64,000 nucleotides of DNA, from positions 1-64,000 of the forward strand of contig JAISNY010000012.1 of assembly GCA_031275995.1 (NCBI GenBank). Direction: 5' to 3'. The position numbers were made by a program, and so were the translations under genes. The notes below the pieces were generated by a model. The model saw only the letters and a list, made by a program, of their open reading frames with translations, was not told where the DNA came from and did no database searches. This DNA is from Oscillospiraceae bacterium. GTDB taxonomy: Bacteria > Bacillota > Clostridia > Oscillospirales > Acutalibacteraceae. Shown here piece after piece: positions 1 through 11,821 of this stretch (positions within the stretch are counted from its first letter, which is position 1; the number at the start of each line of letters is the position of its first letter).

Positions 1-132
1 AAATCTTATTCCGTCTCTCAAAGTATTCATATGGTTGTTAATTCTCTTTATGTTTGGGTTTTTAAACACCTTATTCCTTCCCTTATTCTTTGACTTCGTA
101 TACCTTCGTGCGCTGCCAAGGTTTATAGCGTG

Positions 133-161
133 TTGACTTTTTTAAGTAGAGAGACTAGAAT
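133..161 (+). promoter_or_regulatory. sigma-A-type promoter upstream of rpsF-ssb-rpsR
   Basis: TTGACT (133-138), 17-nt spacer, TAGAAT (156-161). An 8-bp inverted repeat AGAGACTA/TAGTCTCT flanks the -10. Confidence 0.55.
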
Positions 162-230
162 GTAAAATACGTTTTAGTCTCTTCACTCTATCTGTAAAGA
201 AGAGTCGTTAGTCCGCGGGGAGGTGTTAAA

Positions 231-533
231 TTGTTAGGCACGAAGATTTTGAATTGTTATGAAATGTTTTTGTTGTTTTCAGTCAAACTTGGAGAGGAAA
301 ATATAGAATCTCTTATAAAAAAATTTTCTGATTTGATTTCTCAAAGCGGTGTTATCGAGAAGGTTGACAACTGGGGAAAGCGCCGGCTGGCGTATCTTGT
401 AAATAAAGAGCCGGAAGGAATTTATGTTTCTATAGGGTTTAAAGCTGAAAGCGGCGTTCCGTGCGAGTTGGGCAGAGTTGCGAATATCACGGAGGGTGTT
501 TTGCGTTGCTTAGTTATTAAAAAAGAAGAATAA
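231..533 (+). CDS. rpsF: 30S ribosomal protein S6
   Basis: S6 features (YEMFLLFSVKLGEE, DNWGKRRLAYLVNKEPEGIYV) and rpsF-ssb-rpsR synteny. Confidence 0.93.
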   Translation: MLGTKILNCYEMFLLFSVKLGEENIESLIKKFSDLISQSGVIEKVDNWGKRRLAYLVNKEPEGIYVSIGFKAESGVPCELGRVANITEGVLRCLVIKKEE

Positions 534-554
534 TTAAGATATTGCGAGGTTTTA

Positions 555-1010
555 ATGTTAAATATTGCGGCGTTTGTTGGACGTTTGACGTCTGACCCAG
601 AGCTTCGGCATACTTCTGGCGGTTTGGCTATGTGCCGGTTTTCTTTAGCTGTTTCGCGTTCTTATGTGCGCCCTGGCGAGGAGCGGCAAACTGATTTTAT
701 AGATGTTGTAACGTGGCGTTCTACGGCGGAGTTTGTGTGCAATTATTTTAGAAAAGGGCAACTTGCGGCTGTGGAGGGTAGCATTCAAACAAGAACTTAT
801 CAAGGTAACGATGGAGTTAAGCGTAAAATTTTTGAATTGGTTGCCAATAATGTTCATTTTGTTGAATCTAAAGGTTCCGGTATTAGGCAGGGTGTAGAGT
901 CCGGCGAGAGCTTGGAGTCAGGTGCTGGTGCTGGTGCTGGTGCTGTTTATTCTAGCGGGGGTAAGGAAGATTTTAATTCAGTTGAATTAGATGATGATTT
1001 ACCGTTTTAA
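555..1010 (+). CDS. ssb: Single-stranded DNA-binding protein
   Basis: OB-fold SSB N-terminus ([23 protein letters not shown]) and acidic DDDLPF C-terminal tip. Confidence 0.96.
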   Translation: MLNIAAFVGRLTSDPELRHTSGGLAMCRFSLAVSRSYVRPGEERQTDFIDVVTWRSTAEFVCNYFRKGQLAAVEGSIQTRTYQGNDGVKRKIFELVANNVHFVESKGSGIRQGVESGESLESGAGAGAGAVYSSGGKEDFNSVELDDDLPF

Positions 1011-1024
1011 TAAAGGAGGCGGTT

Positions 1025-1279
1025 TTGTTGGTTGAAAGAGCGAATAGGCGTGAAGATAGGGACAATCGCAGGCGTAAAAAAAAGGTTTGTAGTTTTTGTG
1101 AAGAAAAAAATTTAAGAATTGATTTTAAGGAAGCTATCAAATTGAGGCGGTTTATGTCTGACAGGGCCAAGATTCTTCCTCGAAGGGTTACCGGGATGTG
1201 TGCTAAGCATCAGCGTGTTTTGACTATTGCAGTAAAAAGAGCTAGATTTTTAGCGCTTATTCCTTGTGTGGGCGAATAG
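1025..1279 (+). CDS. rpsR: 30S ribosomal protein S18
   Basis: [12 protein letters not shown]...[41 protein letters not shown]; synteny. Confidence 0.94.
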   Translation: MLVERANRREDRDNRRRKKKVCSFCEEKNLRIDFKEAIKLRRFMSDRAKILPRRVTGMCAKHQRVLTIAVKRARFLALIPCVGE

Positions 1280-1430
1280 CGTATGCGTTTTAAGATTTTA
1301 ATGTGTGAATCTTAAGTAAGACTGTTGTAGTTTAGATTGGATTATTTAAGTTGAGGAAATGGATAGTTATACGAATTTTTCATCAAGTTGAGTTTTGTTG
1401 GTTTAATAATGTTGAGTTTAGGTAAAAGCT

Positions 1431-3272
1431 GTGAGTATTTTAGAATCGATTCATAGTCCTGAAGATCTTAAAAAGGTAAGAGATTTAGATGCGCTTGCGT
1501 CTGAAATGAGAGAAAGAATAGTTGAAGTTGTTTCACGCAACGGTGGTCATTTGTCTTCAAATTTGGGGTCGATAGAGTTGACCTTGGCGCTTCTTGCGGG
1601 TTATTGGCGCGAGGGTGATGATATTGTTTGGGATGTCGGACATCAAAGTTATGCCTATAAGCTTCTTACCGGTCGTTTTTTGAATTTTGGTTCGTTGCGT
1701 CAGAGTGGTGGTTTGTCTGGGTTTACCGATAGGCAGGAAAGCTATTTTGACAAGTTTACGTCCGGTCATAGCGGCGTTTCTGTTTCGGCTGCGCTTGGTC
1801 TTTCTGTGGCGAAAAATTATGTGGGGTCAGATGCGAAAACCGTTGCGGTTCTTGGTGATGGCGCTGTAACATGTGGGTTGAGTTATGAAGGAATAAATAA
1901 TTCTGGTGGTTTTGCTAAAAATTTTTTGGTTATATTAAATGATAATTCGATGTCGATTTCAAAAAATGTAGGTTCTATCTCCAAATATTTAGCTAATATC
2001 AGGGCTGGGATGACCTACATAAATATGAAGAGTGTGGTTCAGAAGTTTTTAAGTTCGGTTCCTATTTTTGGTTCAGCTTTTTTTGATCTTTTAGCGGAAT
2101 CTAGGAATGTTTTGAAAAATTCGTTTTGGCGTGAAAGTACTATTTTCGAAAATATGGGTTTTAAGTATTATGGGCCTTTTGATGGTCATGATATTCAAAA
2201 CTTAATCAGAGTTTTCAAGGTATTGCGCTCCGTGGAGCGGCCGGTTTTGCTCCATGTTGTTACTAAGAAAGGTAAAGGTTATAGATTTTCTGAGAAAAAC
2301 CCTGAAATTTTCCATTCTATCTCTAAATTTTCAAAAGAAACTGGTAAGATTTCCCATAAAGTGGGTGTCACGTTTTCTGAAATTTTTGGCAAAAAGATGT
2401 GTGAAATTGCACGAAAGAATCAGAAAATTTATGCAATAACTGCCGCGATGACTTTGGGAGTGGGGCTTGAGGATTTTTCCAAAATGTTTCCAAAAAGATT
2501 CAGAGACGTGGGGATTGCCGAATCTCACGCCGTTACGTTTGCGGGCGGATTAGCCGTTGGTGGGATGATCCCTGTTGTTGCCGTATATTCTACTTTTCTA
2601 CAGCGAAGTATTGACCAAGTAATTCATGATGTAGCTATGCAGAACATAAAAGTTATATTTGCTGTTGACCGTGCAGGGTTGGTTGGGTCTGATGGTAAAT
2701 CCCACCAGGGGATTTTTGATGTTTCTTTGTTAAACTCAGTACCGTTTGTAAAGATTTACGCTCCGGCTTTTCTAGAGGAGCTTGAATTTATGCTTGAAGA
2801 GGCCGTAAATGGAACATTATGTTCAGTTGTGCGTTACCCTAAAGGCGGCGAATTTTTTAGGCCTGAATGGTTTAGTGTAAGTTGTAATAATTTTGATATA
2901 TACAGCAATTATGATAAGAAAGATTTGTTGATTATAACTTATGGTAGAATATTTTCTTTTGTGGCTAAAGCATACGAGCATTTCGACAAAAGTTTCTCAT
3001 TAATGAAGCTAAACGTCATAAAGCCGATCGATAAAGATGCTCTGAGTTATGCCTCGATGTTTACGACTGTTCTTTTTTTTGAAGAAAGCGTGAAATCGGG
3101 GTCGGTAGGTTCAAGTTTCGCATCGGGACTTTCGTCGGTCGGCTTTAAGGGGAAATACATTTTGAATGCCATTGATGATGATTTTGTTGCACACAACGAA
3201 GTTGAAGCGCAACTTTTTGCGTTTGGTCTGGATTTCGAAAGTATAAGAAAAAAAATTAATGAGTTTATCTGA
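1431..3272 (+). CDS. dxs: 1-deoxy-D-xylulose-5-phosphate synthase
   Basis: Full-length transketolase-like protein with GHQSYAYKLLTGR, GDGAVTCGLSYEGINN, VAVYSTFLQRSIDQVIHDVAMQ, AVDRAGLVGSDGKSHQG. Confidence 0.96.
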   Translation: MSILESIHSPEDLKKVRDLDALASEMRERIVEVVSRNGGHLSSNLGSIELTLALLAGYWREGDDIVWDVGHQSYAYKLLTGRFLNFGSLRQSGGLSGFTDRQESYFDKFTSGHSGVSVSAALGLSVAKNYVGSDAKTVAVLGDGAVTCGLSYEGINNSGGFAKNFLVILNDNSMSISKNVGSISKYLANIRAGMTYINMKSVVQKFLSSVPIFGSAFFDLLAESRNVLKNSFWRESTIFENMGFKYYGPFDGHDIQNLIRVFKVLRSVERPVLLHVVTKKGKGYRFSEKNPEIFHSISKFSKETGKISHKVGVTFSEIFGKKMCEIARKNQKIYAITAAMTLGVGLEDFSKMFPKRFRDVGIAESHAVTFAGGLAVGGMIPVVAVYSTFLQRSIDQVIHDVAMQNIKVIFAVDRAGLVGSDGKSHQGIFDVSLLNSVPFVKIYAPAFLEELEFMLEEAVNGTLCSVVRYPKGGEFFRPEWFSVSCNNFDIYSNYDKKDLLIITYGRIFSFVAKAYEHFDKSFSLMKLNVIKPIDKDALSYASMFTTVLFFEESVKSGSVGSSFASGLSSVGFKGKYILNAIDDDFVAHNEVEAQLFAFGLDFESIRKKINEFI

Positions 3273-3490
3273 ATTAAATATCGTTTTTATTTCCTGTAGC
3301 TTGGTCTAAAATCACCGACTTTAGCCGGCGGATCCTTGGCTCGATGAAAATTTTATTTGTGTTTATTAAAAATTTTCTTATTTTCGTTGAAATGGAAATT
3401 TTTAAAAATTTTATCAGGGTTTAGTATGAATTATTCCGGCTTGTTTCTATTTTATTTTTTTTGTAAAATCACCCCGATAGTTTATGAGGG

Positions 3491-4654
3491 GTGTTTCAGC
3501 TTTTGTCGGAAGGTACTAGATTTTTTGTTTTTAATAGGGAAAGCGATTGGCGTTATGGGGGGATTAACTGCGGCGGGGTGTTCGAAAATGATGTTTTGAT
3601 TTTTGAACCTCTGGTTGGTGTCGGTTCTGTTTTTGTGTCTTTCGAACTCGACAGCGGTAATTTGGAAACAGTGTGGCATAGGCTAAGGATGAAGTATTTG
3701 ACTCCCGAAAATACAGAAATAATAGTTAGATGTTTGGCGAGCGACTCTACTAGCTTTCTTTTGCCGGGGAAAAATGATGAAAAGGAAATGATTAGTCTCA
3801 GCGAGTATTTAAAACTTCATGAAAATCCGGGCGTAAAGGTAAATGCGTTCGAAAGTTTAGGTTCAAAGGTTTTTAAAAATCCGGAAGATGTTTTGCTTTT
3901 TTGTCTTAAAGGAAGATATTTGTGGTTTTGCATTGAAGTGATTAGTTACGGTGAAGATAAAAAAATAGAAATAAGCGAGCTGAAAATTGAGTTCCCACGG
4001 ATAAGCTTTATCAGGTATCTGCCAGAAGTTTATCAAGACACAAAAGATGATTCATTTTTTTCAAGATTCATCGCGATATTTCAATCGATCTATGTGGATG
4101 TGGAGGAAAAAATTGATTACGCTCCAGCGCTTTTTGAACCGTTTAAAACCGATTATAATTTTCTTAAATGGATGTCGAATTGGTTTAACATAAAAGATAC
4201 AGATCTTTGGAGTGAAGAAAGTTTAAGGTCTCTTGTGGCCGAAGCTATTGAAATTTTCAAAATAAAAGGTACGCGGCGTTCAGTTTTTTTGGTTGTAAAA
4301 AAATACACTGGAATTGAGCCCATGATTATCGAGCAGTTTGATGTTGTAGAAAATGAAAATTACGAATCTGAAAAAGAAACCTTTAAATCTCTTTATGGTG
4401 AAAATGGGTTTGTATTTACCGTTATTCTGAAAAATAGTGCAATTTCTACGGCAGAGGAGTATGCTAACTTATTGCGTATCATAAAAAGTATGATTCAAAT
4501 TGACTTGATATGTAATTTGGTTGTTCTTCAAAATAATATAATACTGGGTAATCATTGTTATATAGGGATTAACTCATATATATCAAAAAATAATTACAGT
4601 TTAGAAGATGAATTAATCAATGAAAACGGTAATGTAATTTCAATGATAAGTTAA
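3491..4654 (+). CDS. Phage tail / contractile injection system tail protein (TIGR02242-like domain)
   Basis: FIRYLPEVYQDTKDDSFFSRFIAIFQSIYVDVEEKIDYAPALFEPFKTDYNFLKWMSNWFNI...SLVAEAIEIFKIKGTRRSVFLVVKKYTGIEP matches the tail-protein-domain layout; TTG start. Confidence 0.75.
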   Translation: MFQLLSEGTRFFVFNRESDWRYGGINCGGVFENDVLIFEPLVGVGSVFVSFELDSGNLETVWHRLRMKYLTPENTEIIVRCLASDSTSFLLPGKNDEKEMISLSEYLKLHENPGVKVNAFESLGSKVFKNPEDVLLFCLKGRYLWFCIEVISYGEDKKIEISELKIEFPRISFIRYLPEVYQDTKDDSFFSRFIAIFQSIYVDVEEKIDYAPALFEPFKTDYNFLKWMSNWFNIKDTDLWSEESLRSLVAEAIEIFKIKGTRRSVFLVVKKYTGIEPMIIEQFDVVENENYESEKETFKSLYGENGFVFTVILKNSAISTAEEYANLLRIIKSMIQIDLICNLVVLQNNIILGNHCYIGINSYISKNNYSLEDELINENGNVISMIS

Positions 4655-4672
4655 AAGATTTGTCTTGGAGGT

Positions 4673-6556
4673 TTGAAGTTGAATAACGGACGTTATTATT
4701 TGGCCGAACGTAACAATTATTTTTTCGGTAAGCTTATGACTGTAAGGGATTTTACAAACGAACAGGAATATTTTAATTCTAAAAGACGGTTGGGTAATAG
4801 GATGCTCAACGGGGTTGGGATTGTTTCCGGGCTTAACGTTTTTCTTGTGGATAATAAAACCTTTTCACTTGAAACAGGTTTTGCGCTTGATTATTTAGGG
4901 CGTGAAATTATAGTGCCAGAGCCAAGCATAAGAAAACTTAATGTTATAAATGGTTTTGAAGAAAATAAAGATAAAAGTGTTGTTTACCTTTGCATTGCCT
5001 ATAAGGAAATATCTAAAGAAAGTACCTTTTCAGTAACGGGAACAAATAAAGAATGTGGTTCAGAAAAGCAGTTCAACCGTATTAGCGAAGGTTATGAATT
5101 ATTTTTAACTTCGAAGGAACCTTTTGAAGAAGAACTTAAAATTGATTTTTTGTTTATTCAGAAAGTTCAGGTTTATTCAAAAGATGGAATAAAAATATTA
5201 TTAGAAGTTCCGCGTTATGCTAATCCTGGTTCACTAATCAAAATAAAAATGTTTTTTGAAAAACATAAAGTTGAAGCTCCGGTTAAATATTCTTTTGATA
5301 TAAGAGGTACTTTGTTCAAAAGCGCAGAGGGCTCGAGAAATAGCAAGCTTGAGTATTCAGAAGATGAAGTTTCAACTTACAAGAGCATTTATCATGAAAT
5401 TTTTATGCGCTGCGACGCTGTGCAAGATTCTTCTACAGAACTTGTGATATCAAAACAGAGTTTTAGTTTGAAGGTGGGAGAAGAGTTATTTGAAATTGAA
5501 AAAAATATTAGTATACCTATTCAGGTCAAGATTGAAAATATAAAGAATTTAATTATTGATAGTTATTACTCTAGTCATTTTGATGAGATTATTGAGTCGG
5601 TTGAAGAAAAATATATTTATCTTGCTAAGTTTCATATTGCAACCAACAAATTAACATATTTCATTGAGGATTTTAAAAAGCATCCAGCAAGGCAGTACAT
5701 CTTCAGCAATGATTTGTTAAGGCTTCTTAATGAGTTTAATTCTAGAAATGTTGAAGCAAATTTAGATGAAAATTTGGACGGAGCCAAGGGGCGGAAAATT
5801 AATTCTTTTTCTATTGATAAAGAAGAAAAGGAAGAAGTAACAGATACTGAAGAAGTTAGACAGGACGTTGAAAAAGAAGATTCCGAAATTCAAATTTCCG
5901 GGCAGAATATTGTTACTGGAATTGAAAGGATAAATTTGGGTTTTAATGCAAAACCTGGTAGGTCGTATTATTCTTATGAATTTGCTCACGGTCTTGGGGA
6001 GGGGCAAGTTTGTGTTGTTTCGGCAGTTGTTAACGAGCCTTCATTTCAGGAGAATGAAGAAGTTCCTGAGGGTAATTTGTTGATATTTGGCGATAAAGCG
6101 ATATTTTCTTCAGATTATTTGAGAGCTTCTGCTCCTTCGTGCAAAATAGGAGCGATAGTTGACCCAGCTAAAGGCACTTTGCGTTTGGGAATACGGCTTA
6201 ATGAAAAAACAACAAAACAGCATGTCAAATTGCGTTGGTGGGCCTTTAAGCCGATTATAAGCCCTTCATCGGAAGAAGATCTGGTTATTGATCAAGAAGT
6301 TAAACTTGTGATAGCCCCCGACACCGTAAGGGTTGATCCCTTCGGTAAAACACGTTTTGAGGCGCGCATAGAGGGTCTTAAAGATCAGCGGCTTTATTGG
6401 TCTATGGTTCAAGAGCATTCTGGATCAATCGATAGCAACGGCCTTTATACAGCTCCTTCTGTTGAAGGTGTTTATGAAGTTCGAGCTACAAGCGTCCAAA
6501 ACCCGAAAATAAGTAATTCTGCGTATGTAGTGGTTAGTTCCATTGAAGAACAGTGA
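4673..6556 (+). CDS. eCIS-associated structural protein with C-terminal Ig-like (BIG2-like) domain
   Basis: N-terminal NYFFGKLMTVRDFTNEQEYFNSKRRLGNRMLNGVGIVSGLNV...GFALDYLGREIIVP resembles proteins next to TIGR02242 genes in injection-system loci. The C-terminus (VRVDPFGKTRFEARIEG...GSIDSNGLYTAPSVEGVYEVRATS) is Ig-like. Confidence 0.65.
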   Translation: MKLNNGRYYLAERNNYFFGKLMTVRDFTNEQEYFNSKRRLGNRMLNGVGIVSGLNVFLVDNKTFSLETGFALDYLGREIIVPEPSIRKLNVINGFEENKDKSVVYLCIAYKEISKESTFSVTGTNKECGSEKQFNRISEGYELFLTSKEPFEEELKIDFLFIQKVQVYSKDGIKILLEVPRYANPGSLIKIKMFFEKHKVEAPVKYSFDIRGTLFKSAEGSRNSKLEYSEDEVSTYKSIYHEIFMRCDAVQDSSTELVISKQSFSLKVGEELFEIEKNISIPIQVKIENIKNLIIDSYYSSHFDEIIESVEEKYIYLAKFHIATNKLTYFIEDFKKHPARQYIFSNDLLRLLNEFNSRNVEANLDENLDGAKGRKINSFSIDKEEKEEVTDTEEVRQDVEKEDSEIQISGQNIVTGIERINLGFNAKPGRSYYSYEFAHGLGEGQVCVVSAVVNEPSFQENEEVPEGNLLIFGDKAIFSSDYLRASAPSCKIGAIVDPAKGTLRLGIRLNEKTTKQHVKLRWWAFKPIISPSSEEDLVIDQEVKLVIAPDTVRVDPFGKTRFEARIEGLKDQRLYWSMVQEHSGSIDSNGLYTAPSVEGVYEVRATSVQNPKISNSAYVVVSSIEEQ

Positions 6557-7007
6557 TGAGTTTTTTATGAGTTTAGCTCTTGATTTGGCAAGAGAAGCGT
6601 TCATGGAGCGCGAGGTGCCTGTTGGAGCCGTTGTAGTTTCTGAGGGCAAAGTGGTAGGGCGGGGTAAAAATTTAAGAGAAAAGGAAAGAAATTCTCTTTA
6701 TCACGCTGAAATATTGGCGATTAATGAGGCCTGCAAAAAATTAAATTCATGGAGACTTTTGGGATGCAGTATATACGTAACTCTTGAACCCTGTTCCATG
6801 TGTGCGGGGGCTATTATTAATTCAAGGATCAAAAGATTGATTTTTTCTGCTGGACATCCAAAGTTTGGTGTGGCTGGCTCGGTTACGGATCTGTTTTTAT
6901 TGCCTTTGGGTCACAAAGTAGAGGTTATATCAGGGGTGCTTTGCGTTGAAAGTTCGCAGCTAATTTCAGATTTTTTTAAGGGGATTCGAAAAAATAAGGA
7001 TTATTAA
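6543..7007 (+). CDS. tadA: tRNA-specific adenosine deaminase
   Basis: HAEILAINEACKKLNSWRLLGCSIYVTLEPCSMCAGAIINSRI deaminase zinc motifs. Confidence 0.93.
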   Translation: MKNSDEFFMSLALDLAREAFMEREVPVGAVVVSEGKVVGRGKNLREKERNSLYHAEILAINEACKKLNSWRLLGCSIYVTLEPCSMCAGAIINSRIKRLIFSAGHPKFGVAGSVTDLFLLPLGHKVEVISGVLCVESSQLISDFFKGIRKNKDY

Positions 7008-7304
7008 AAAAATTACAATAATGTTCAACTCAAAATGAACTAGCTAAAGTAAAAGATTCAATCACTAATTGGTGAATTTAATATTGAATATGTAATGTAT
7101 CAAAATTGGTAAATTAACGTAACGGGACGATTTTATGTTTAAAAATTTGGTGTATTTTTCTCTTGGTAAAGGCTGTTTTCGTTTAATATCAATGTTTTAA
7201 TACTTCACTTTCAGCATAAAATTGATAATTGTTCTAAAATAGGATTTGAAAAATTGTTAGATGGTCAATAACTACTTAATTGTATCGATAAAAATATCTA
7301 ACAT

Positions 7305-7330
7305 AAATCCTCGACAAGAACGTCGAGGAT
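7305..7330. terminator. Possible intrinsic terminator hairpin
   Basis: ATCCTCGAC-AAGAAC-GTCGAGGAT; T-rich sequence on both flanks, no clean adjacent T-run. Confidence 0.45.
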
Positions 7331-7394
7331 ATCTTTGGCTATATTTTTTTAATTTTATTTCGAACTAATTTTTATACCTTATACCTAAAAAACT

Positions 7395-7700
7395 CTAAAT
7401 TAAGCGGCTACTGCTCGTGAATTTTAAATCAAGATCTTTAATTACGTCTCTGAGATGTGATAAACCAATTGCGTTTTCAGACAAAAACTTTATCAAATCC
7501 TCAACCTTAGTTTTGTCACGAGAGACCTCACGAACCGTATCCTCGGCTCTTGAACCTTTGTGATCAGTTTCGGAGATGTTAATCCCATACACTCTTCCTC
7601 CCTCAGATTCAAATTCGCAAATGGCATAATCAATTTCACGTCTGTTTTGTAAACTTGGAATAAAAGAAAATTCTTTGGTACAAATACTTTTTAAAATCAT
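7395..7700 (-). CDS. Small conserved clostridial protein (DUF6514-like)
   Basis: YGINISETDHKGSRAEDTVREVSRDKTKVEDLIKFLSENAIGLSHLRDVIKDL resembles the DUF6514 layout. Confidence 0.5.
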   Translation of the reverse strand: MILKSICTKEFSFIPSLQNRREIDYAICEFESEGGRVYGINISETDHKGSRAEDTVREVSRDKTKVEDLIKFLSENAIGLSHLRDVIKDLDLKFTSSSRLI

Positions 7701-7894
7701 GACGTAAACTCCAAATGAATATTAATTGATATTTTATTGCTCATTACGTTATTTTTCAATGTAAAATTTTTGAAAAAATTCGACAAAAGAGCTTAAATTT
7801 TAAATTGCATCACAGATTATGTTTAATTTAACGTTATACCAAAATTTGTGCTCATGCATATTATGTGTTAACCAAAATATTTACGGTGCTTTTT

Positions 7895-8980
7895 ATGGTT
7901 AATATAAGTTTATGTATGATTGTTAAAAATGAAGAAAAAAATATCGAAAATTGTCTTAAAAGTATTGAGAAAATAATAGATGAAATTATTATCATTGACA
8001 CAGGAAGTACAGATTCAACAAAAAAAATTGCTGCGGAATATACAAACTTGATATATGATTTCAAATGGTCCGATGATTTTTCTATGGCGCGCAACTATTC
8101 TTTTTCTAAAGCTACAAAAGATTATATCATGTGGCTTGATGCAGACGACATCATTACTAACGAAAATCAAAAATTATTTAAAGAATTAAAAGAAAATCTT
8201 GACAATGAAACAGACATAGTAATGTGTAAATATAATACGGCGTTCGACGAAGAAGGCCATCCAACTTTCTTTTATTACAGGGAACGCATAATTAGACGCA
8301 GTTTGAACCTAAAATGGAAAGGCGCGATTCACGAAGCAATCACGCCGACGGGCAAGATAATTTATTCCGATTTTGCAGTTAATCACAACAAAACTCAAAC
8401 TCAATATTCAAAAAGAAATTTAAAAATATTTGAAAAATTAATTTTAAGTGGAAAAATCTTGGAACCCCGTGAACAATTCTACTATGCACGCGAGCTGTAC
8501 TACCACGAAGAATATAAAAAATCAATTGATATTCTTAGCAGATTTTTAGATTCAAATAAAGGCTGGATAGAAAATAATTTAGAAGCTTGTAAAATTTTAT
8601 CCTATTGCTTTTATAAAATTAACGACGAAAATTCCGCGCTCCGGGCGTTAATCCGAAGTTTTGAATACGACGAACCCAGGGCTGAAACCTGTTGTGATAT
8701 TGCTAAACATTTCTTAGACAGGGATTTAATTAATCAATCTATATTTTGGTATAAAACTGCACTGTCATGCAGCAAAAAAGAAAAAACAGGCGCGTTTACA
8801 AGGCAGGATTGTTATAATTTTTTGCCCTTTATACAACTTTCTGTATGTTACGATAAGTTGAAAGACATGTCTGCAGCGAATTACTACAACGAAATGGCGG
8901 GAAAATACAGACCTAAAAATCAGGCGTACTTGAGGAATAAGGAATATTTTAGAAAATTTATTCACAATTCAGGATTGTAG
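7895..8980 (+). CDS. Family 2 glycosyltransferase with C-terminal TPR-like region
   Basis: ISLCMIVKNEEKNIENCLKSIEKIIDEIIIIDTGSTDSTKKIA and MWLDADDII (GT-A fold), helical repeats after it. The ORF is open from 7865. Confidence 0.9.
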   Translation: MVNISLCMIVKNEEKNIENCLKSIEKIIDEIIIIDTGSTDSTKKIAAEYTNLIYDFKWSDDFSMARNYSFSKATKDYIMWLDADDIITNENQKLFKELKENLDNETDIVMCKYNTAFDEEGHPTFFYYRERIIRRSLNLKWKGAIHEAITPTGKIIYSDFAVNHNKTQTQYSKRNLKIFEKLILSGKILEPREQFYYARELYYHEEYKKSIDILSRFLDSNKGWIENNLEACKILSYCFYKINDENSALRALIRSFEYDEPRAETCCDIAKHFLDRDLINQSIFWYKTALSCSKKEKTGAFTRQDCYNFLPFIQLSVCYDKLKDMSAANYYNEMAGKYRPKNQAYLRNKEYFRKFIHNSGL

Positions 8981-9128
8981 TAACCATCGAAACACAGGAA
9001 AAATACAGGCCTAAAAATCAAACGTAATTAAAACAAAAAATTTCAAAAAATTTATTAATTAAGCTGTTAAAACACATCTTTAGTTAAATAATCATAAAAT
9101 AACAAGGGTATTTAACCCCGAAGTTTAA

Positions 9129-10505
<1,377 letters not shown>

Positions 10506-10570
10506 GCCGATTTCAGCTTTCTTAACCGTGTATTTTCAAAAATATAAAGTTGACTTTTAAATTGCAGAAC

Positions 10571-10606
10571 GAAAGCGGGACATCCATTTATGGGCGCCCC
10601 GCTTTC
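10571..10606 (+). terminator. Hairpin downstream of collagen-like gene, possible terminator
   Basis: GAAAGCGGG...CCCGCTTTC 9-bp stem; weak T-tract. Confidence 0.45.
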
Positions 10607-10852
10607 TGGATAATATATAAAACCAATATTTCAGATAAATTATCATTCGATGCCACACGAACTCTATAAAAACACTTCGAAATAAATATGTATGAAACAA
10701 GATTTAGAAAAATTATACACAAAAAATCACATTGTGAATTAATCACATATCACGCATTGAAACAAATCATAAAGTCTGTTTTTGATATAAACCATTTTTA
10801 ATCTGTGAGGTGATTTCAAAATCGAAATAATTTATTATCTTAAAAACAATAA

Positions 10853-11431
10853 TTAACTCAAACTGTTTAAAAATGAATTTCTAACTTGCCCGTCTTGTTC
10901 GAATAAACCTTTGAAATTTGTAGTAACAGTTTTAGTTGAAACGTTTTTTATACCTCTTGAAGTAACGCAACTATGCTTTGCACTGATATAAACAGCCACA
11001 TCATTGCTTGCGGTGAGGTTACCAATTATTTCAATTATGTCGTTCCCTATTTTTTCTTGAAGCTGTAAGCGCCTGCAAACCATATCAACTATCCTTACAA
11101 TTTTAGAAAGACCCAAAATAACTTTTTTAGGAATATAAGCTACTGAGACATTAATATCATAAATTAACGCGACATGATGCTCACAAAATGAGAAAGCACT
11201 AATATCTTTAACAATCACCATATTTCTGGAATTCGTACGAACGTCGATTTCAAAAACTTTCTGAACTTCTTGGGATATTTCCTCGTTACTAATATTGTTA
11301 AACTCAGTGAGATATGCGAGCATTTCTAGGTACCTTTTTGGAGTATCTTCCGGCAATTTTATTCCAATTATATTAAAAGCTGTTTTAATAGCTTCTTGAG
11401 CTTTTTGGAAATCTTTTGTGGAAATATTCAA
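10853..11431 (-). CDS. folE: GTP cyclohydrolase I
   Basis: SFCEHHVALIYDINVSVAYIPKKVILGLSKIVRIVDMVCRRLQLQE and SAKHSCVTSRGIKN. Confidence 0.93.
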   Translation of the reverse strand: MNISTKDFQKAQEAIKTAFNIIGIKLPEDTPKRYLEMLAYLTEFNNISNEEISQEVQKVFEIDVRTNSRNMVIVKDISAFSFCEHHVALIYDINVSVAYIPKKVILGLSKIVRIVDMVCRRLQLQEKIGNDIIEIIGNLTASNDVAVYISAKHSCVTSRGIKNVSTKTVTTNFKGLFEQDGQVRNSFLNSLS

Positions 11432-11491
11432 ATGGTCAAAAATTTTTCAAGTCAGCCTCCTCGTAAAGAAATTTTAAGGGACGCATAAAAA

Positions 11492-11821
11492 TCATCTTTC
11501 ATAAACAGCTTTACTGCTCTCGCTTTCCTGAACTTCAACTTTAAAACATTTTTCGCCAATTATTTCTGAAATATATTTTGCTATATTTTCAGACGTAGGC
11601 TGAGCGATGATATTGTTTAAATTTACATGATCCAACTTTCCGCAAACCAGCCGTTTAATATCTTCAAAATCGTAAACCATTCCGTTTTCATCCAAATTTT
11701 CAGATCTAATATGTACAGTAACGATTAAATTATGCCCATGCAGAGCCTCGCATTTACTTCCGTTATTAAGTCTAAGCTGATGAGCTGCTGCAATTTCAAG
11801 ACGTTTTATAACTTTATACAT
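11492..11821 (-). CDS. queD: 6-pyruvoyl-tetrahydropterin synthase / 6-carboxytetrahydropterin synthase family (QueD-type)
   Basis: AAAHQL...KCEALHGHNLIVTV (CxxxHGH), DFEDIK...LDHVNLN, PTSENIAKYI. Confidence 0.87.
   Translation of the reverse strand: MYKVIKRLEIAAAHQLRLNNGSKCEALHGHNLIVTVHIRSENLDENGMVYDFEDIKRLVCGKLDHVNLNNIIAQPTSENIAKYISEIIGEKCFKVEVQESESSKAVYER

Noticed and set aside
3357-3599. 80-aa ORF before the tail-protein gene
   Set aside because: Overlaps the better supported TTG-started ORF at 3491; hydrophobic composition from T-rich DNA.
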